Positions 1 through 7,276 of a stretch of DNA of 14,785 nucleotides are shown in pieces. Origin of the DNA: Vulcanimicrobiota bacterium (GTDB lineage Bacteria; Vulcanimicrobiota; Vulcanimicrobiia; Vulcanimicrobiales; Vulcanimicrobiaceae). The notes under the pieces are model-generated. The model made no database searches. It was not told the origin of the DNA and saw nothing but the letters and a program-made list of their open reading frames with translations. The position numbers were made by a program, and so were the translations under genes. The first letter of the stretch is position 1. Each line of letters starts with the position of its first letter. Location: contig JAFAHB010000124.1 in assembly GCA_019237435.1 (NCBI GenBank), forward strand, positions 1 through 14,785. The letters are read 5' to 3'.

Positions 1-940
1 CGATGTGGCGCACGCATTCGAAGCGATGGGAGCCTTCGTCGTGACAGGCTGGGCAGAGCGAGGGTCGTAACGCGACGGCGGGACCGATCGGGGCTCCACG
101 AATCTCGCTGGTCATCCCGTAGAGGGCGAGCGTCTTGACGCCGAGTCCCGACGCAAGGTGGCTGAATCCGGCATCGTTTCCAACGAAGACTTCGCACTCG
201 GAAAGCAGCCTTGCGGCTTGTGCAAGCGGCTCGGAGACGATGCGGATCCCCTCCGCTTGGCCAAAGTCGCGGTGCGCGCGGGCCGCTTCATTGACTTCGT
301 GCGGCCCGAGGAAAAACCGCACGCTCCGGCCTGAGGCGCGCTGCGCGTGAGCCAGCGCGACGAATCGCTCGTACGGCCAACGCTTTGCCTCGTTTCCTTT
401 GTAAGCCATGGAACCCGGATGGATTCCGAGCGTCCCGGGAATGCGCGGAGCGAGCCACGCGGCGGGGAGCAGATATTGCAGGTCGTCGTCACCCGGGGTC
501 AGCTCCAGCGCTCGTGCGAGCCGAAAGTTTTCGGCAAGCCGGTGCCCTCCGCACAGTGCGATTCGCCGACTGCGGGCGCTGCGCGCGATCGCGCTTGCGG
601 CGCCGCCGTATTCGTGCATCCAGAGCGTGCGAGCCCCGGCCAAGCGGCCGACGAAGGCATACTGCCAGCGCGTCGCCGGAAACGGCAAGAGGCAGAGCTC
701 GGGCCGTCGCGACCGCATACGGCGCAGCACCTGCAGCATCTGGCGCGCGGTCGGCTTCAATGGAAGCTGCACGACCTCGCGCGCGATACGCAAGGCCTCG
801 ACGTATTCGGTAACGGGCGATTGCCACGTCAATACGTCGACGGTCCACGAATCGCGCGACAGTCCGCGCAAGATCGGACTTGCGGCCAGGGCATCGCCGA
901 GCCCTGGTAGCAGCAGTACCAGGGCGGTACGCGAACGCAC
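1..940 (-). CDS. Glycosyltransferase family 9 (heptosyltransferase-like), C-terminus cut by window edge
   Basis: This gene likely transfers a heptose or similar sugar from a nucleotide donor to an LPS-core-like acceptor at the inner face of the cytoplasmic membrane. About 313 residues are visible and the frame runs off the left edge. GT9 hallmarks seen are an N-terminal PGLGDALAASPIL loop (GD motif near residue 15), a mid-protein HPGS...KRWPYERF segment that begins the second Rossmann-like domain, and VGNDAGFSHLASGLGVKTLA followed by LYGMTSE, the usual nucleotide-sugar site. A CPAC...FECVRHI cysteine cluster near the visible end is also common in this family. The GTG start at 940-938 lies 7 bases after the stop of the upstream glycosyltransferase. 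A GGAGAG at 951-956 inside that gene's last codons can serve as ribosome site, so the two are probably co-translated. The exact sugar cannot be read from the sequence. Confidence 0.88.
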   Translation of the reverse strand, partial: MRSRTALVLLLPGLGDALAASPILRGLSRDSWTVDVLTWQSPVTEYVEALRIAREVVQLPLKPTARQMLQVLRRMRSRRPELCLLPFPATRWQYAFVGRLAGARTLWMHEYGGAASAIARSARSRRIALCGGHRLAENFRLARALELTPGDDDLQYLLPAAWLAPRIPGTLGIHPGSMAYKGNEAKRWPYERFVALAHAQRASGRSVRFFLGPHEVNEAARAHRDFGQAEGIRIVSEPLAQAARLLSECEVFVGNDAGFSHLASGLGVKTLALYGMTSEIRGAPIGPAVALRPSLCPACHDEGSHRFECVRHI

Positions 941-947
941 CGTGGAG

Positions 948-1745
948 TTACTCTCCGATGACGACCGGAACGACGATTTCGTGCGAGCCGGCCGCGCGAT
1001 CGAGATTTACCGCTAGGCGCTCCGGCCGATCGTAGTAGTGTAAGATCCTCATTCGATAAAAAATTGCCAACGTATCGAGAAAGACGTTCCAGACGGCCCG
1101 AAGCCTAACCCGGCTGGAAAGCCGCTTGAAGTTCACGGTGACGGGCGCTTCGACGATCCTGTACCCGAAGTGATGCACGTTTGCAAGCAGCTCGAGATCG
1201 AAAGCGAATCGCTTGACGAGGACGCGCGGAAGGACGCGCTCCAACACGGGCCGCTTGAAGAGTTTTATGCCGGTCTGCGTATCGCGCAGCGGCAACCCGA
1301 AGAGCGCGCGCACCAGCATGTAGTAGAAAAAGCTATAGACGCGTCGCACCGGCGGGTACTCGACTTTCGAGCGCGGATGGAACTTCGAACCGATCACTGC
1401 GTCGGCGTCGCGAGCGTCCATGATCGCAAGGAACGTCCGAAGCTGCTCGGGATGCAGGTCCATGTCCGCGTCGAGAAAGGCAACGTAGTCGCCCTTGGAA
1501 TAGCTCGCGCCGCAGATCAGTGCATTCCCTTTCCCTTCGTTGCGCGCGCACCGCACGATTCGCACGTGCTCGGGCCAGGTCCGCACGGCATCCCCCGCGG
1601 CCGCGTGCGTTCCGTCCATGCTTCCGTCATCGATCACGACGATCTCGAAATCGATGCCGGTTCCGTGCATCGTCTCGACCGTCTCGCAGACGTTCTCCGC
1701 GATGGAATTTGCCTCGTTGTACGCGGGCATGAGGATCGAAAGCAT
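948..1745 (-). CDS. Glycosyltransferase family 2 (dolichol-phosphate mannosyltransferase-like)
   Basis: This 265-residue GT-A enzyme likely moves a sugar from a nucleotide donor to a polyprenyl phosphate or growing glycan. The sequence shows MPAYNEANSI at residues 6-15, VIDDGSMDGT at 37-46, a metal-binding DADMD at 92-96, and DTQTGIKLF at 155-163. That last motif is typical of the DPM1/polyprenol-phosphate sugar transferase branch. No convincing transmembrane helix follows the catalytic domain, so it is a soluble or membrane-associated form, unlike ArnC or GtrB, which carry C-terminal helices. The ATG at 1745 is the only usable start, because an in-frame TAG lies upstream. The nearest Shine-Dalgarno-like AGGAG (1762-1766) is about 16 bases away, which is far. 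It sits 69 bases downstream of the flippase gene and 7 bases ahead of the GT9 gene. The donor sugar is not predictable. Confidence 0.9.
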   Translation of the reverse strand: MLSILMPAYNEANSIAENVCETVETMHGTGIDFEIVVIDDGSMDGTHAAAGDAVRTWPEHVRIVRCARNEGKGNALICGASYSKGDYVAFLDADMDLHPEQLRTFLAIMDARDADAVIGSKFHPRSKVEYPPVRRVYSFFYYMLVRALFGLPLRDTQTGIKLFKRPVLERVLPRVLVKRFAFDLELLANVHHFGYRIVEAPVTVNFKRLSSRVRLRAVWNVFLDTLAIFYRMRILHYYDRPERLAVNLDRAAGSHEIVVPVVIGE

Positions 1746-1785
1746 CGGCCTGAAGGGTTGGCTCCTGAGAAAAAGCTAGCCTGCC

Positions 1786-1803
1786 TTAAGAATAATTAAT
1801 TTG
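1786..1803. promoter_or_regulatory. AT-rich island between flippase and GT2 genes, possible internal promoter
   Basis: In an otherwise GC-rich region, about 18 bases are almost entirely A/T, including the self-complementary AATTAATT. The island lies in the only sizeable gap (1746-1814) inside the minus-strand operon. On the minus strand a TATTCT could act as a weak -10 box, but no matching -35 hexamer was found at 16-18 bases. It may be an internal promoter for the two glycosyltransferase genes. This is weak evidence. Confidence 0.2.
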
Positions 1804-1814
1804 CCAGCGAGCCC

Positions 1815-3452
1815 TTAGGCGATCGGCGCTTCGCGGTTCTCCGGCGGACTGACCAAATTGCGTTCGAATTTCGCGACGATCGTACGCCAGGCGAGGTTGA
1901 GCTCTTCCACACCGAGCATGCGCGCGATCGCAACGAAGACCGTCGCGGCTATGGCGATTTGTCCGAAGAGAAACCACGCGCGCGAAGCGAGCGTCGGTTC
2001 CGGTGTGACGCCCAGCGCGCCGATCCATCCCAGCGCCGCGAGCATCGCCAAAGAGCAGATGATGACCTTCCCCGACGATTGCAGCAGCGCGCCCCAATCG
2101 ATTCCCGAAACGAGCCGCGCGACGACGAGTAACAAAAGCACCGCCTGCATGCTTTGACTAAGCGAGTTCGCAAGCAGCAGCCCCCGTGCGCCGAGCGTCG
2201 GCAGCCATACCAGCGAAAGCAGCACGTTGACGACGACGGTCACGACCGAAATCGTGACCGGCCAAATCGTTTCGCGGCATGCAAAACAGCAGCGCGTCAA
2301 GACGACGTTGGCGGCGAGCGCGATCAGCCCGATGGCGGCATAAGGCAGCAACGAGGCGGTCAAATCGGTCGCGCTGGCTTGGAAGGTTCCGCGCTCGAAA
2401 AGCGCCTGCACCATCGGATGGGCCAACGCCACGAGCGCGCAGACCGAGGGGATCGTGATGAAGTTCACCAGCCTCAAACCGGTAACGACGCTGCGAGCGA
2501 CGCCCCGGCGATTCTCACGCGCGAACTGGGCCGCCAACAGCGGAAAGATCACCGTCGCGATCGCCGCGGCAAAAATCTGTTGCGGGAAGTTCACCAGCTT
2601 CGTCGCGTAGTTCATTCCGGCGATGTAACCCGGCGCGAGCGTCGAGGCGAAGAACCGATCGAAAAACAATGCGAGCTGACCGGCGGCCGATCCGACGATG
2701 ATCGGCCCGAGCAAAAGCCAAATCTTGCGCAGTCCCGGGTGGTGCAGGTCTATGGTCGGACGATAGCGGCCGATGGTGAGAAACGACGGAAGCTGCACGA
2801 GCATCTGCGCCGTCAAGCCAAGCGCCGTTCCCAAGACGAGGGCATAGATGCCCATGCTGTGCGCCAACAGCACGACGCAGAGAATCGTGACGGTGTTGAC
2901 GGCGACTCCGACGAGCGCGGCGGCTCGGAACCGGTGGTACGCGTTGAGCATGGCCGAGAGCACGCCGCTCAGGCTGACGGCGACGATGCTCGGCATGAGC
3001 CAGCGCGTCATGCGAACCGCAACGTTCATCTGCGGTGCCGGAAATCCGTGGGCAATGATCGGCACGTACCAGCGGGCCGTAAAGTATCCGACGATGGCGC
3101 ACGTCGTGAGGACGATTGCGAGCAGATTCAGTACGGTGTTGGCAAGGCGCCAAGCCTCTTCTTCTTTATGGTGCGCGAGATACTCGGAGAACGTCGGCAC
3201 GAGCGCGCTGACGAGAGCGCCGTTGAAGACGCCGAATAGTATCGTCGGTATCGTCGCCGCCGCCAAGAACGTGTCCATCTCCCAGCGCGTGCCGTAATAC
3301 CGAGCGCTGACGACTTCGCGCAAAAATCCCAGGAGCGTGGACGAGAAGGTCGCCCCCATGATGAACAAGGTGGATGCGGCAATAGAAACCCGTCGTCGCG
3401 AGCGCGGCTGCGGAACGACGCGGAGGTGCGAGGAGAGTCTAATGCGCTCCAT
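1815..3452 (-). CDS. murJ: MurJ/MviN-family lipid-linked glycan flippase
   Basis: This 545-residue polytopic membrane protein belongs to the MOP exporter superfamily and has the usual MurJ length, with about 14 hydrophobic segments. Family members flip lipid II or other undecaprenyl-linked glycans across the cytoplasmic membrane. The N-terminal signature FSSTLLGFLREVVSARYYG and then WEMDTFLAA and VPTFSEY aligns without gaps to E. coli MurJ. The frame stays open upstream to 3677, but that extension is the neighbouring transferase gene read in another frame, so I chose ATG 3452, just ahead of the first helix. This start overlaps the transferase end by 14 bases and has no strong ribosome site. 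Arg24 and Asp39 of the E. coli protein are matched by R45 and D60. The positions of essential Arg18 and Arg52 hold T39 and F73. Placed between a priming transferase and glycosyltransferases, it may flip a surface glycan instead of lipid II. Confidence 0.88.
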   Translation of the reverse strand: MERIRLSSHLRVVPQPRSRRRVSIAASTLFIMGATFSSTLLGFLREVVSARYYGTRWEMDTFLAAATIPTILFGVFNGALVSALVPTFSEYLAHHKEEEAWRLANTVLNLLAIVLTTCAIVGYFTARWYVPIIAHGFPAPQMNVAVRMTRWLMPSIVAVSLSGVLSAMLNAYHRFRAAALVGVAVNTVTILCVVLLAHSMGIYALVLGTALGLTAQMLVQLPSFLTIGRYRPTIDLHHPGLRKIWLLLGPIIVGSAAGQLALFFDRFFASTLAPGYIAGMNYATKLVNFPQQIFAAAIATVIFPLLAAQFARENRRGVARSVVTGLRLVNFITIPSVCALVALAHPMVQALFERGTFQASATDLTASLLPYAAIGLIALAANVVLTRCCFACRETIWPVTISVVTVVVNVLLSLVWLPTLGARGLLLANSLSQSMQAVLLLLVVARLVSGIDWGALLQSSGKVIICSLAMLAALGWIGALGVTPEPTLASRAWFLFGQIAIAATVFVAIARMLGVEELNLAWRTIVAKFERNLVSPPENREAPIA

Positions 3453-4092
3453 CTCTGCGTAAAACGGCGGGGATGGTCTTCGCAACGATGAGCAAGTCGC
3501 CGAGCGGCGTCCACTGGTCGACGTAGCGGTTATCGAGCTCCATCCAATGCTCGAACGAAACGTCGCTGCGCCCATTGATCTGCCACAGACACGTAACGCC
3601 CTGCGGCACGCTGAGCCGCCGTCGCGCAACCGAGTCGTAGTGCTCGACCTCGCTTGGCAGTGCGGGGCGCGGCCCAACCAGCGCCATGTCGCCGCGCACG
3701 ACGTTGATCAGGTTGGGCAGCTCGTCGATGCTGGTCGCGCGCAGAAAGCGCCCCAACGGATGCAGCCGCGGATCGTTGCGAATCTTGAATACCGGACCGT
3801 CGACTTCGTTGAGGTGCATGACGCTGTGTCGCATGTCGTGCGCGCCGGCGACCATCGTGCGCAGCTTGAACATTTTGAAGCGGCGCCCGTGCATTCCGAC
3901 GCGCTCCTGCGTGAAAAACGGCGTGCCACCCGTTGCGCACGCGATTGCCAGCGCCGCGAGTATGGTGATCGGGGCGGTAACGACGAGCAACAACGCGCCC
4001 AGGACCACGTCGGTGGCTCGCTTGGTGGCGTGCCACGATGACGGCACTTGACGACCGGCTGGAACCGCAAGAGCGACGCGGACGGCGTTCAC
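3439..4092 (-). CDS. Priming sugar-phosphate transferase (bacterial sugar transferase family, WbaP/PglC-like)
   Basis: This 217-residue enzyme likely transfers a sugar 1-phosphate from a UDP-sugar to undecaprenyl phosphate, starting synthesis of an O-antigen or exopolysaccharide unit on the cytoplasmic face of the membrane. It is the compact form: one hydrophobic re-entrant or spanning segment (about residues 29-53) after KRATD, then the catalytic domain. Family motifs seen are FTQERVGMHGRRFKMFKLRT (60-79), the catalytic Asp-Glu pair in SIDELPNLIN (D123, E124), GDMALVGPRP (134-143), and VTCLWQINGR (166-175). The GTG start at 4092 overlaps the deoB stop in a GTGA. An AAAGAGG at 4103-4109 lies about 10 bases upstream, inside the deoB end. 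Together these suggest translational coupling. Which sugar it primes (glucose, galactose or another) cannot be told. Confidence 0.92.
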   Translation of the reverse strand: MNAVRVALAVPAGRQVPSSWHATKRATDVVLGALLLVVTAPITILAALAIACATGGTPFFTQERVGMHGRRFKMFKLRTMVAGAHDMRHSVMHLNEVDGPVFKIRNDPRLHPLGRFLRATSIDELPNLINVVRGDMALVGPRPALPSEVEHYDSVARRRLSVPQGVTCLWQINGRSDVSFEHWMELDNRYVDQWTPLGDLLIVAKTIPAVLRRDGAH

Positions 4093-5240
4093 GCCGCGAA
4101 GGCCTCTTTAACGGTGCGACCGACGAGGTCGAGTCCTTCGAGATCCCCGAGATTTCCGGTGCCGCGGCCGAGATGGATGAACGGCACGTACTCGCGCGTG
4201 TGATCGGAGCCGGGCGCGGTCGGATCGCAGCCGTGATCCGCCGTGAAAATTACCTCGTCCCCGCCGCGTAGCGACGCCGAGAGTCTCGGCAGCATCGCGT
4301 CGAGCTCTTCGAGCGCTCGCCCGTATCCACGCGCATCGCGGCGATGACCGTATTTCGAATCGAAGTCGTTGAGATTCGTAAAAATGAAACCGTGGTCGAC
4401 CGTTTCCAGCAACTCGAACGTTTTCTCCATCGCATCTCCGTTATCGGCGACGCGAACCGACGACGTTATGCCGCGGCCGCAGTAGATGTCGTAGATCTTT
4501 CCTACTGCATGCACCTCGACGTGCCCGCTTTGCAGCTGATCGAGCAGATTTGGGGGCGGCTCGATTGCATAGTCTCGTCGATTCGGCGTCCGTTCGAAAG
4601 ACCCCGGTCTGCCGACAAACGGACGGGCGATGACCCGGTTCACGTTGTGGGGCGGCCGGAGCATTTCACGAGCCTGCTCGCACCAGTCGTAAAGGGTCCC
4701 CAGCGGCACCACCGCTTCGTGGGCGGCGACTTGGAACACCGAATCCGCCGAAGTGTAGAGGATCGGTCGGCCGGTCGCGAGGTGCTCGGTACCGAGCTCT
4801 TCGATGACCTGGGTCCCCGATGCCGGCTTATTGCCCAGCGGGTCCTTACCGGTTATGCGCGTGAAGCCCTCGACGACCTCGGCCGGAAAGCCGTTTGCAT
4901 AGGTTGGAAACGGCTCGGCGACGGTGATTCCGGCCATTTCCCAGTGTCCCGTGATCGTATCTTTACCGTGGCTGCGTTCGCGCAAACGGCCTACTCGCGC
5001 GTGCGGGCGCTCGACGGGCGAAACGCCCGCTACATTGGTAAGGAGGCCTAATCCCAGACGTTCGAGGTTCGGAAGCGCGAGCGCCCCGAGACGACGTGCG
5101 ACGTTGCCGATCGTATTCGCTCCGGGCGCGTCACCGTATTCCGGCGCGTCCGGCAACGCACCGACACCGCCTGAATCGATAACGATTACCACGACACGCT
5201 TCATGAGAATTTCATTGCGCTTCGGGTTTTTGAAAGACAC
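4089..5240 (-). CDS. deoB: Phosphopentomutase
   Basis: This enzyme interconverts ribose (or deoxyribose) 1-phosphate and 5-phosphate, linking nucleoside breakdown to the pentose phosphate pathway. It is a cytoplasmic, Mn-dependent alkaline phosphatase superfamily member. Metal-site residues are all visible: D22 in VIDSGGVGALPDA, D294 and H299 in DFDSKYGHRRD, D335 and H336 in TADHG, and H347 in SDHTREYVP. Their spacing matches the Bacillus cereus enzyme (D286/H291/D327/H328/H339). The phosphorylated Thr lies in KDTITGHWEMAG. I chose GTG 5240 because a GGAGG sits 7 bases upstream. ATG 5204 would begin exactly where family homology begins (MKRVVVIVIDS) but has no clear ribosome site. Length is 383 or 371 residues against about 390-410 in the family. 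It leads the minus-strand glycan operon and overlaps the next gene by 4 bases, an unusual setting for a nucleoside catabolic enzyme. Confidence 0.95.
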   Translation of the reverse strand: MSFKNPKRNEILMKRVVVIVIDSGGVGALPDAPEYGDAPGANTIGNVARRLGALALPNLERLGLGLLTNVAGVSPVERPHARVGRLRERSHGKDTITGHWEMAGITVAEPFPTYANGFPAEVVEGFTRITGKDPLGNKPASGTQVIEELGTEHLATGRPILYTSADSVFQVAAHEAVVPLGTLYDWCEQAREMLRPPHNVNRVIARPFVGRPGSFERTPNRRDYAIEPPPNLLDQLQSGHVEVHAVGKIYDIYCGRGITSSVRVADNGDAMEKTFELLETVDHGFIFTNLNDFDSKYGHRRDARGYGRALEELDAMLPRLSASLRGGDEVIFTADHGCDPTAPGSDHTREYVPFIHLGRGTGNLGDLEGLDLVGRTVKEAFAA

Positions 5241-5258
5241 GCCTGCCCTCCGTCGAAT
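5230..5258 (+). promoter_or_regulatory. Candidate promoter for the LptD-like operon, giving a near-leaderless transcript
   Basis: TTGAAA (5230-5235, five of six to the sigma70-type -35) and TCGAAT (5253-5258, four of six to the -10) are separated by exactly 17 bases. A start of transcription about 7 bases further on would fall near 5265, only some 5 bases before the GTG start at 5270. That gene has no Shine-Dalgarno sequence, which fits a leaderless or near-leaderless message. The -35 box lies inside the first codons of the divergent deoB gene. The call rests on hexamer match and spacing only. Confidence 0.4.
5247..5252 (-). promoter_or_regulatory. Shine-Dalgarno site that decides the deoB start
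   Basis: On the minus strand GGAGGG is followed after about 7 bases by GTG (5240-5238). This is the best ribosome site in the left block. It favours the GTG start over the ATG 36 bases further in, adding 12 residues to the protein. Confidence 0.55.
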
Positions 5259-5269
5259 CGCTTGCGACC

Positions 5270-7276
5270 GTGCGACACATCACGCTACTCGTGGCACTTA
5301 CGATATCGGCGTGGATGCTCGCGTGCGCCGGCGCTCGCGCCGAACAATCGTCGCCTACCCCGAATCCTGCCGTAACTCCGGCCACACAACCCTCGCCGAC
5401 GGCATCGGCGTCGCAAGCGTCGCCATCCTCGCCCACGGCGCTACCATCGGCGGCACCGCCACCGATGACCGTTCTCTACTTGAGCGCGAAACGGATCGAC
5501 TTCTACTACGACCGGTTCTTGATCGAGGCGGACGGTGACGTACGCCTACGCACCAGCGACGGCTTCACCGTCAGCGGCGACGCGTTCTCGATGGACCTCA
5601 AGCTCAATCGGTTCATGGTTGCCGGAAACGTCTCGCTGCACGACGCGACCGGAACGGTGAACGGCGCGGCGATCTCCGATTTTCTCGATTTTCAGCGGAT
5701 CTATTTCGTCCCGGTAACCTCCGAGCCGGACCGCTGGACGTTCCTCGATGGCGATCTCGTGCATCCCGCAAAAGGGCGAATGATGCCCGGCGACGCCTTT
5801 TACTTCCCGTCCATCGCGCAGCGGCCGAGCATCACCGCGAACGGCGCCGTCATCGGAACGAAGACCTACGTGAGATTCGTCAACGCGCACACCTATCTCG
5901 GTGACGCGCCGATACCGCTGGGTACCGACGTCGTGAACTTCTCCTCGAATCAGTACTTCGCGCAGAATACCCTCTCGGGCGCGAGCGTCGACCTCACGTG
6001 GACGGTGGCCGGCAGTCCCAACGCCCTAACGGCCGTGCACTTCCGCTACGACCCGACCTACCATACGTATATGTCGGTCGAGCAGCATTTCGTGGGACAG
6101 CACGAGTACGCGATCTTTTCGGTGAATCCGGCGACGCGAGCGGAGAAATGGTGGAATCTCAAGCTATACGAAGCTCTCGGCAGCCGGTTTCAAATTCAAA
6201 GCTTCACGCAGTATTACGCGCAGCAGTTCTGGCTGCGGCTGCCGCAATCCGCGCAGCAGACGACTTGGCTCAACGCTACCTACGCGTTTCCACATTCCTA
6301 CGTGCAAGCCACGTCGACGTTGACGAACTACAACGTGCTCGGTCCGGGCTCGCTCGAGGTGCCCAACACCGTCGCCGGGAACCTGTCGCATCCGACGCAA
6401 GTACAGATAAGTGCGTCCAGCTTTCAGAACAAGATCGCCAACCTTCCGCTCTTCGAGCAGATCTATGAGGGCTACGGTTTCAACCACGATTCCGTCGGAG
6501 GCGACCAATACCTCAACGGCATCTACCCTTACTGGCCGCTCAATAAAGCCGACGCGCCGATTCCCACCCCCGGGCTGCAAGCCTACGGCGCAAAATGCAC
6601 GGTGCAGCCGTCAAAGGTCTTCGTGTATTACTGCCCGGTCTATACGACGATTTGGAATACGGTCTTCGGATTCACGTTTTTCACGCCCGCGCTAAAGCTC
6701 AACAATCCGCCGAGTCCCTACCAAACGTTTTACTTCAACGCAAGCTACACGAAGCAGTACCAGTGGAACTCCTTGCCGCATTGGATCAGCGAGGACTCGA
6801 CGAACTTCTCGATCAGCCGGCCGTTCTCGCGAGCCGTTAACACCTACCTCGCCTATTCCATTCTCAACACGGGTGACCACTACATCAACGGCGGATACCA
6901 ACCGTGCTTTCCGGTGGGGCCGCTCTGCCCGCAAAGCCTCACGGCGTTCCGCGGCGAGTCGACGTTGCGAACGACGGCGTTAGGAATGAACTTCGTTCCC
7001 GATCCGCAGTTCAACTTTTCGCTGCTCGTGCGTCATCACGTCGATTTTCCGATTCCGGTGCCGGGCGTCTTTTCGCCGCCGGAAAACAACATTCTCGGCC
7101 AACCCCTGTACAATTGGTATCTCGGTCAGCCGCCGTACGACGTGACCGGTGACGTACGCTTCGTGATCTTCCCTCACGCGCTCGCCGACGTTTCTCGAAC
7201 GTTCTATTGGTACGGGAACCCCTACCGGACGTCGTTCTGGCAACCGTCCTTCGTCGTGCAGATCTTGCCGATCTGA
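5270..7276 (+). CDS. LptD/OstA-like outer-membrane beta-barrel protein
   Basis: The 668-residue exported protein probably sits in the outer membrane, with its N-terminal domain in the periplasm. A signal peptide (residues 1-24, ARA|EQ cleavage) is followed by a Pro/Ser/Thr-rich linker to about 65. Next comes an OstA/LptA-like beta-jellyroll (about 70-190) with the family rhythm IEADGDVRLR...FTVSGDAFSMDLKLNRFMVAGNVSL. The rest is rich in aromatic, alternating strands typical of a barrel and ends in FWQPSFVVQILPI. LptD proteins insert LPS into the outer leaflet with LptE, and the match here is by pattern, not high similarity. Four cysteines form two close pairs (C443/C455 and C546/C553). This differs from the long-range disulfides of E. 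coli LptD. The GTG start has no ribosome site but follows a candidate promoter at a very short distance. The stop overlaps the next gene by one base (TGATG). It could be the housekeeping LptD or a paralogue exporting another glycolipid. Confidence 0.7.
   Translation: MRHITLLVALTISAWMLACAGARAEQSSPTPNPAVTPATQPSPTASASQASPSSPTALPSAAPPPMTVLYLSAKRIDFYYDRFLIEADGDVRLRTSDGFTVSGDAFSMDLKLNRFMVAGNVSLHDATGTVNGAAISDFLDFQRIYFVPVTSEPDRWTFLDGDLVHPAKGRMMPGDAFYFPSIAQRPSITANGAVIGTKTYVRFVNAHTYLGDAPIPLGTDVVNFSSNQYFAQNTLSGASVDLTWTVAGSPNALTAVHFRYDPTYHTYMSVEQHFVGQHEYAIFSVNPATRAEKWWNLKLYEALGSRFQIQSFTQYYAQQFWLRLPQSAQQTTWLNATYAFPHSYVQATSTLTNYNVLGPGSLEVPNTVAGNLSHPTQVQISASSFQNKIANLPLFEQIYEGYGFNHDSVGGDQYLNGIYPYWPLNKADAPIPTPGLQAYGAKCTVQPSKVFVYYCPVYTTIWNTVFGFTFFTPALKLNNPPSPYQTFYFNASYTKQYQWNSLPHWISEDSTNFSISRPFSRAVNTYLAYSILNTGDHYINGGYQPCFPVGPLCPQSLTAFRGESTLRTTALGMNFVPDPQFNFSLLVRHHVDFPIPVPGVFSPPENNILGQPLYNWYLGQPPYDVTGDVRFVIFPHALADVSRTFYWYGNPYRTSFWQPSFVVQILPI

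Noticed and set aside
347..1016. Several overlapping plus-strand frames opposite the GT9 gene
   Set aside because: Arg/Ala/Ser-rich and mutually overlapping; the minus-strand frame gives a continuous GT9 protein.
1170..1799. A 209-codon plus-strand frame opposite the GT2 gene
   Set aside because: Antisense shadow of a gene with DADMD and DTQTG motifs; composition is Arg/His-rich without domain features.
2154..3239. A 361-codon open frame on the plus strand opposite the flippase gene
   Set aside because: Its protein is dominated by Arg, Asp, Glu, Gln and Gly with no hydrophobic core, the usual look of an antisense frame in high-GC DNA. The flippase on the other strand has clear family motifs.
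3453..3677. A 75-residue N-terminal extension of the flippase frame
   Set aside because: It lies wholly within the priming transferase gene, is Ser/Arg-rich, and precedes the usual MurJ N-terminus.
4344..5051. A 235-codon plus-strand frame opposite deoB
   Set aside because: It mirrors conserved deoB codons, has no ribosome site and no recognisable domain.
5312..5332. A possible lipobox (MLAC) in the signal peptide of the LptD-like protein
   Set aside because: The -3 and -2 residues (Met, Leu) do not fit a lipobox well, while ARA|EQ is a good signal peptidase I site and barrel proteins of this type are not lipidated.
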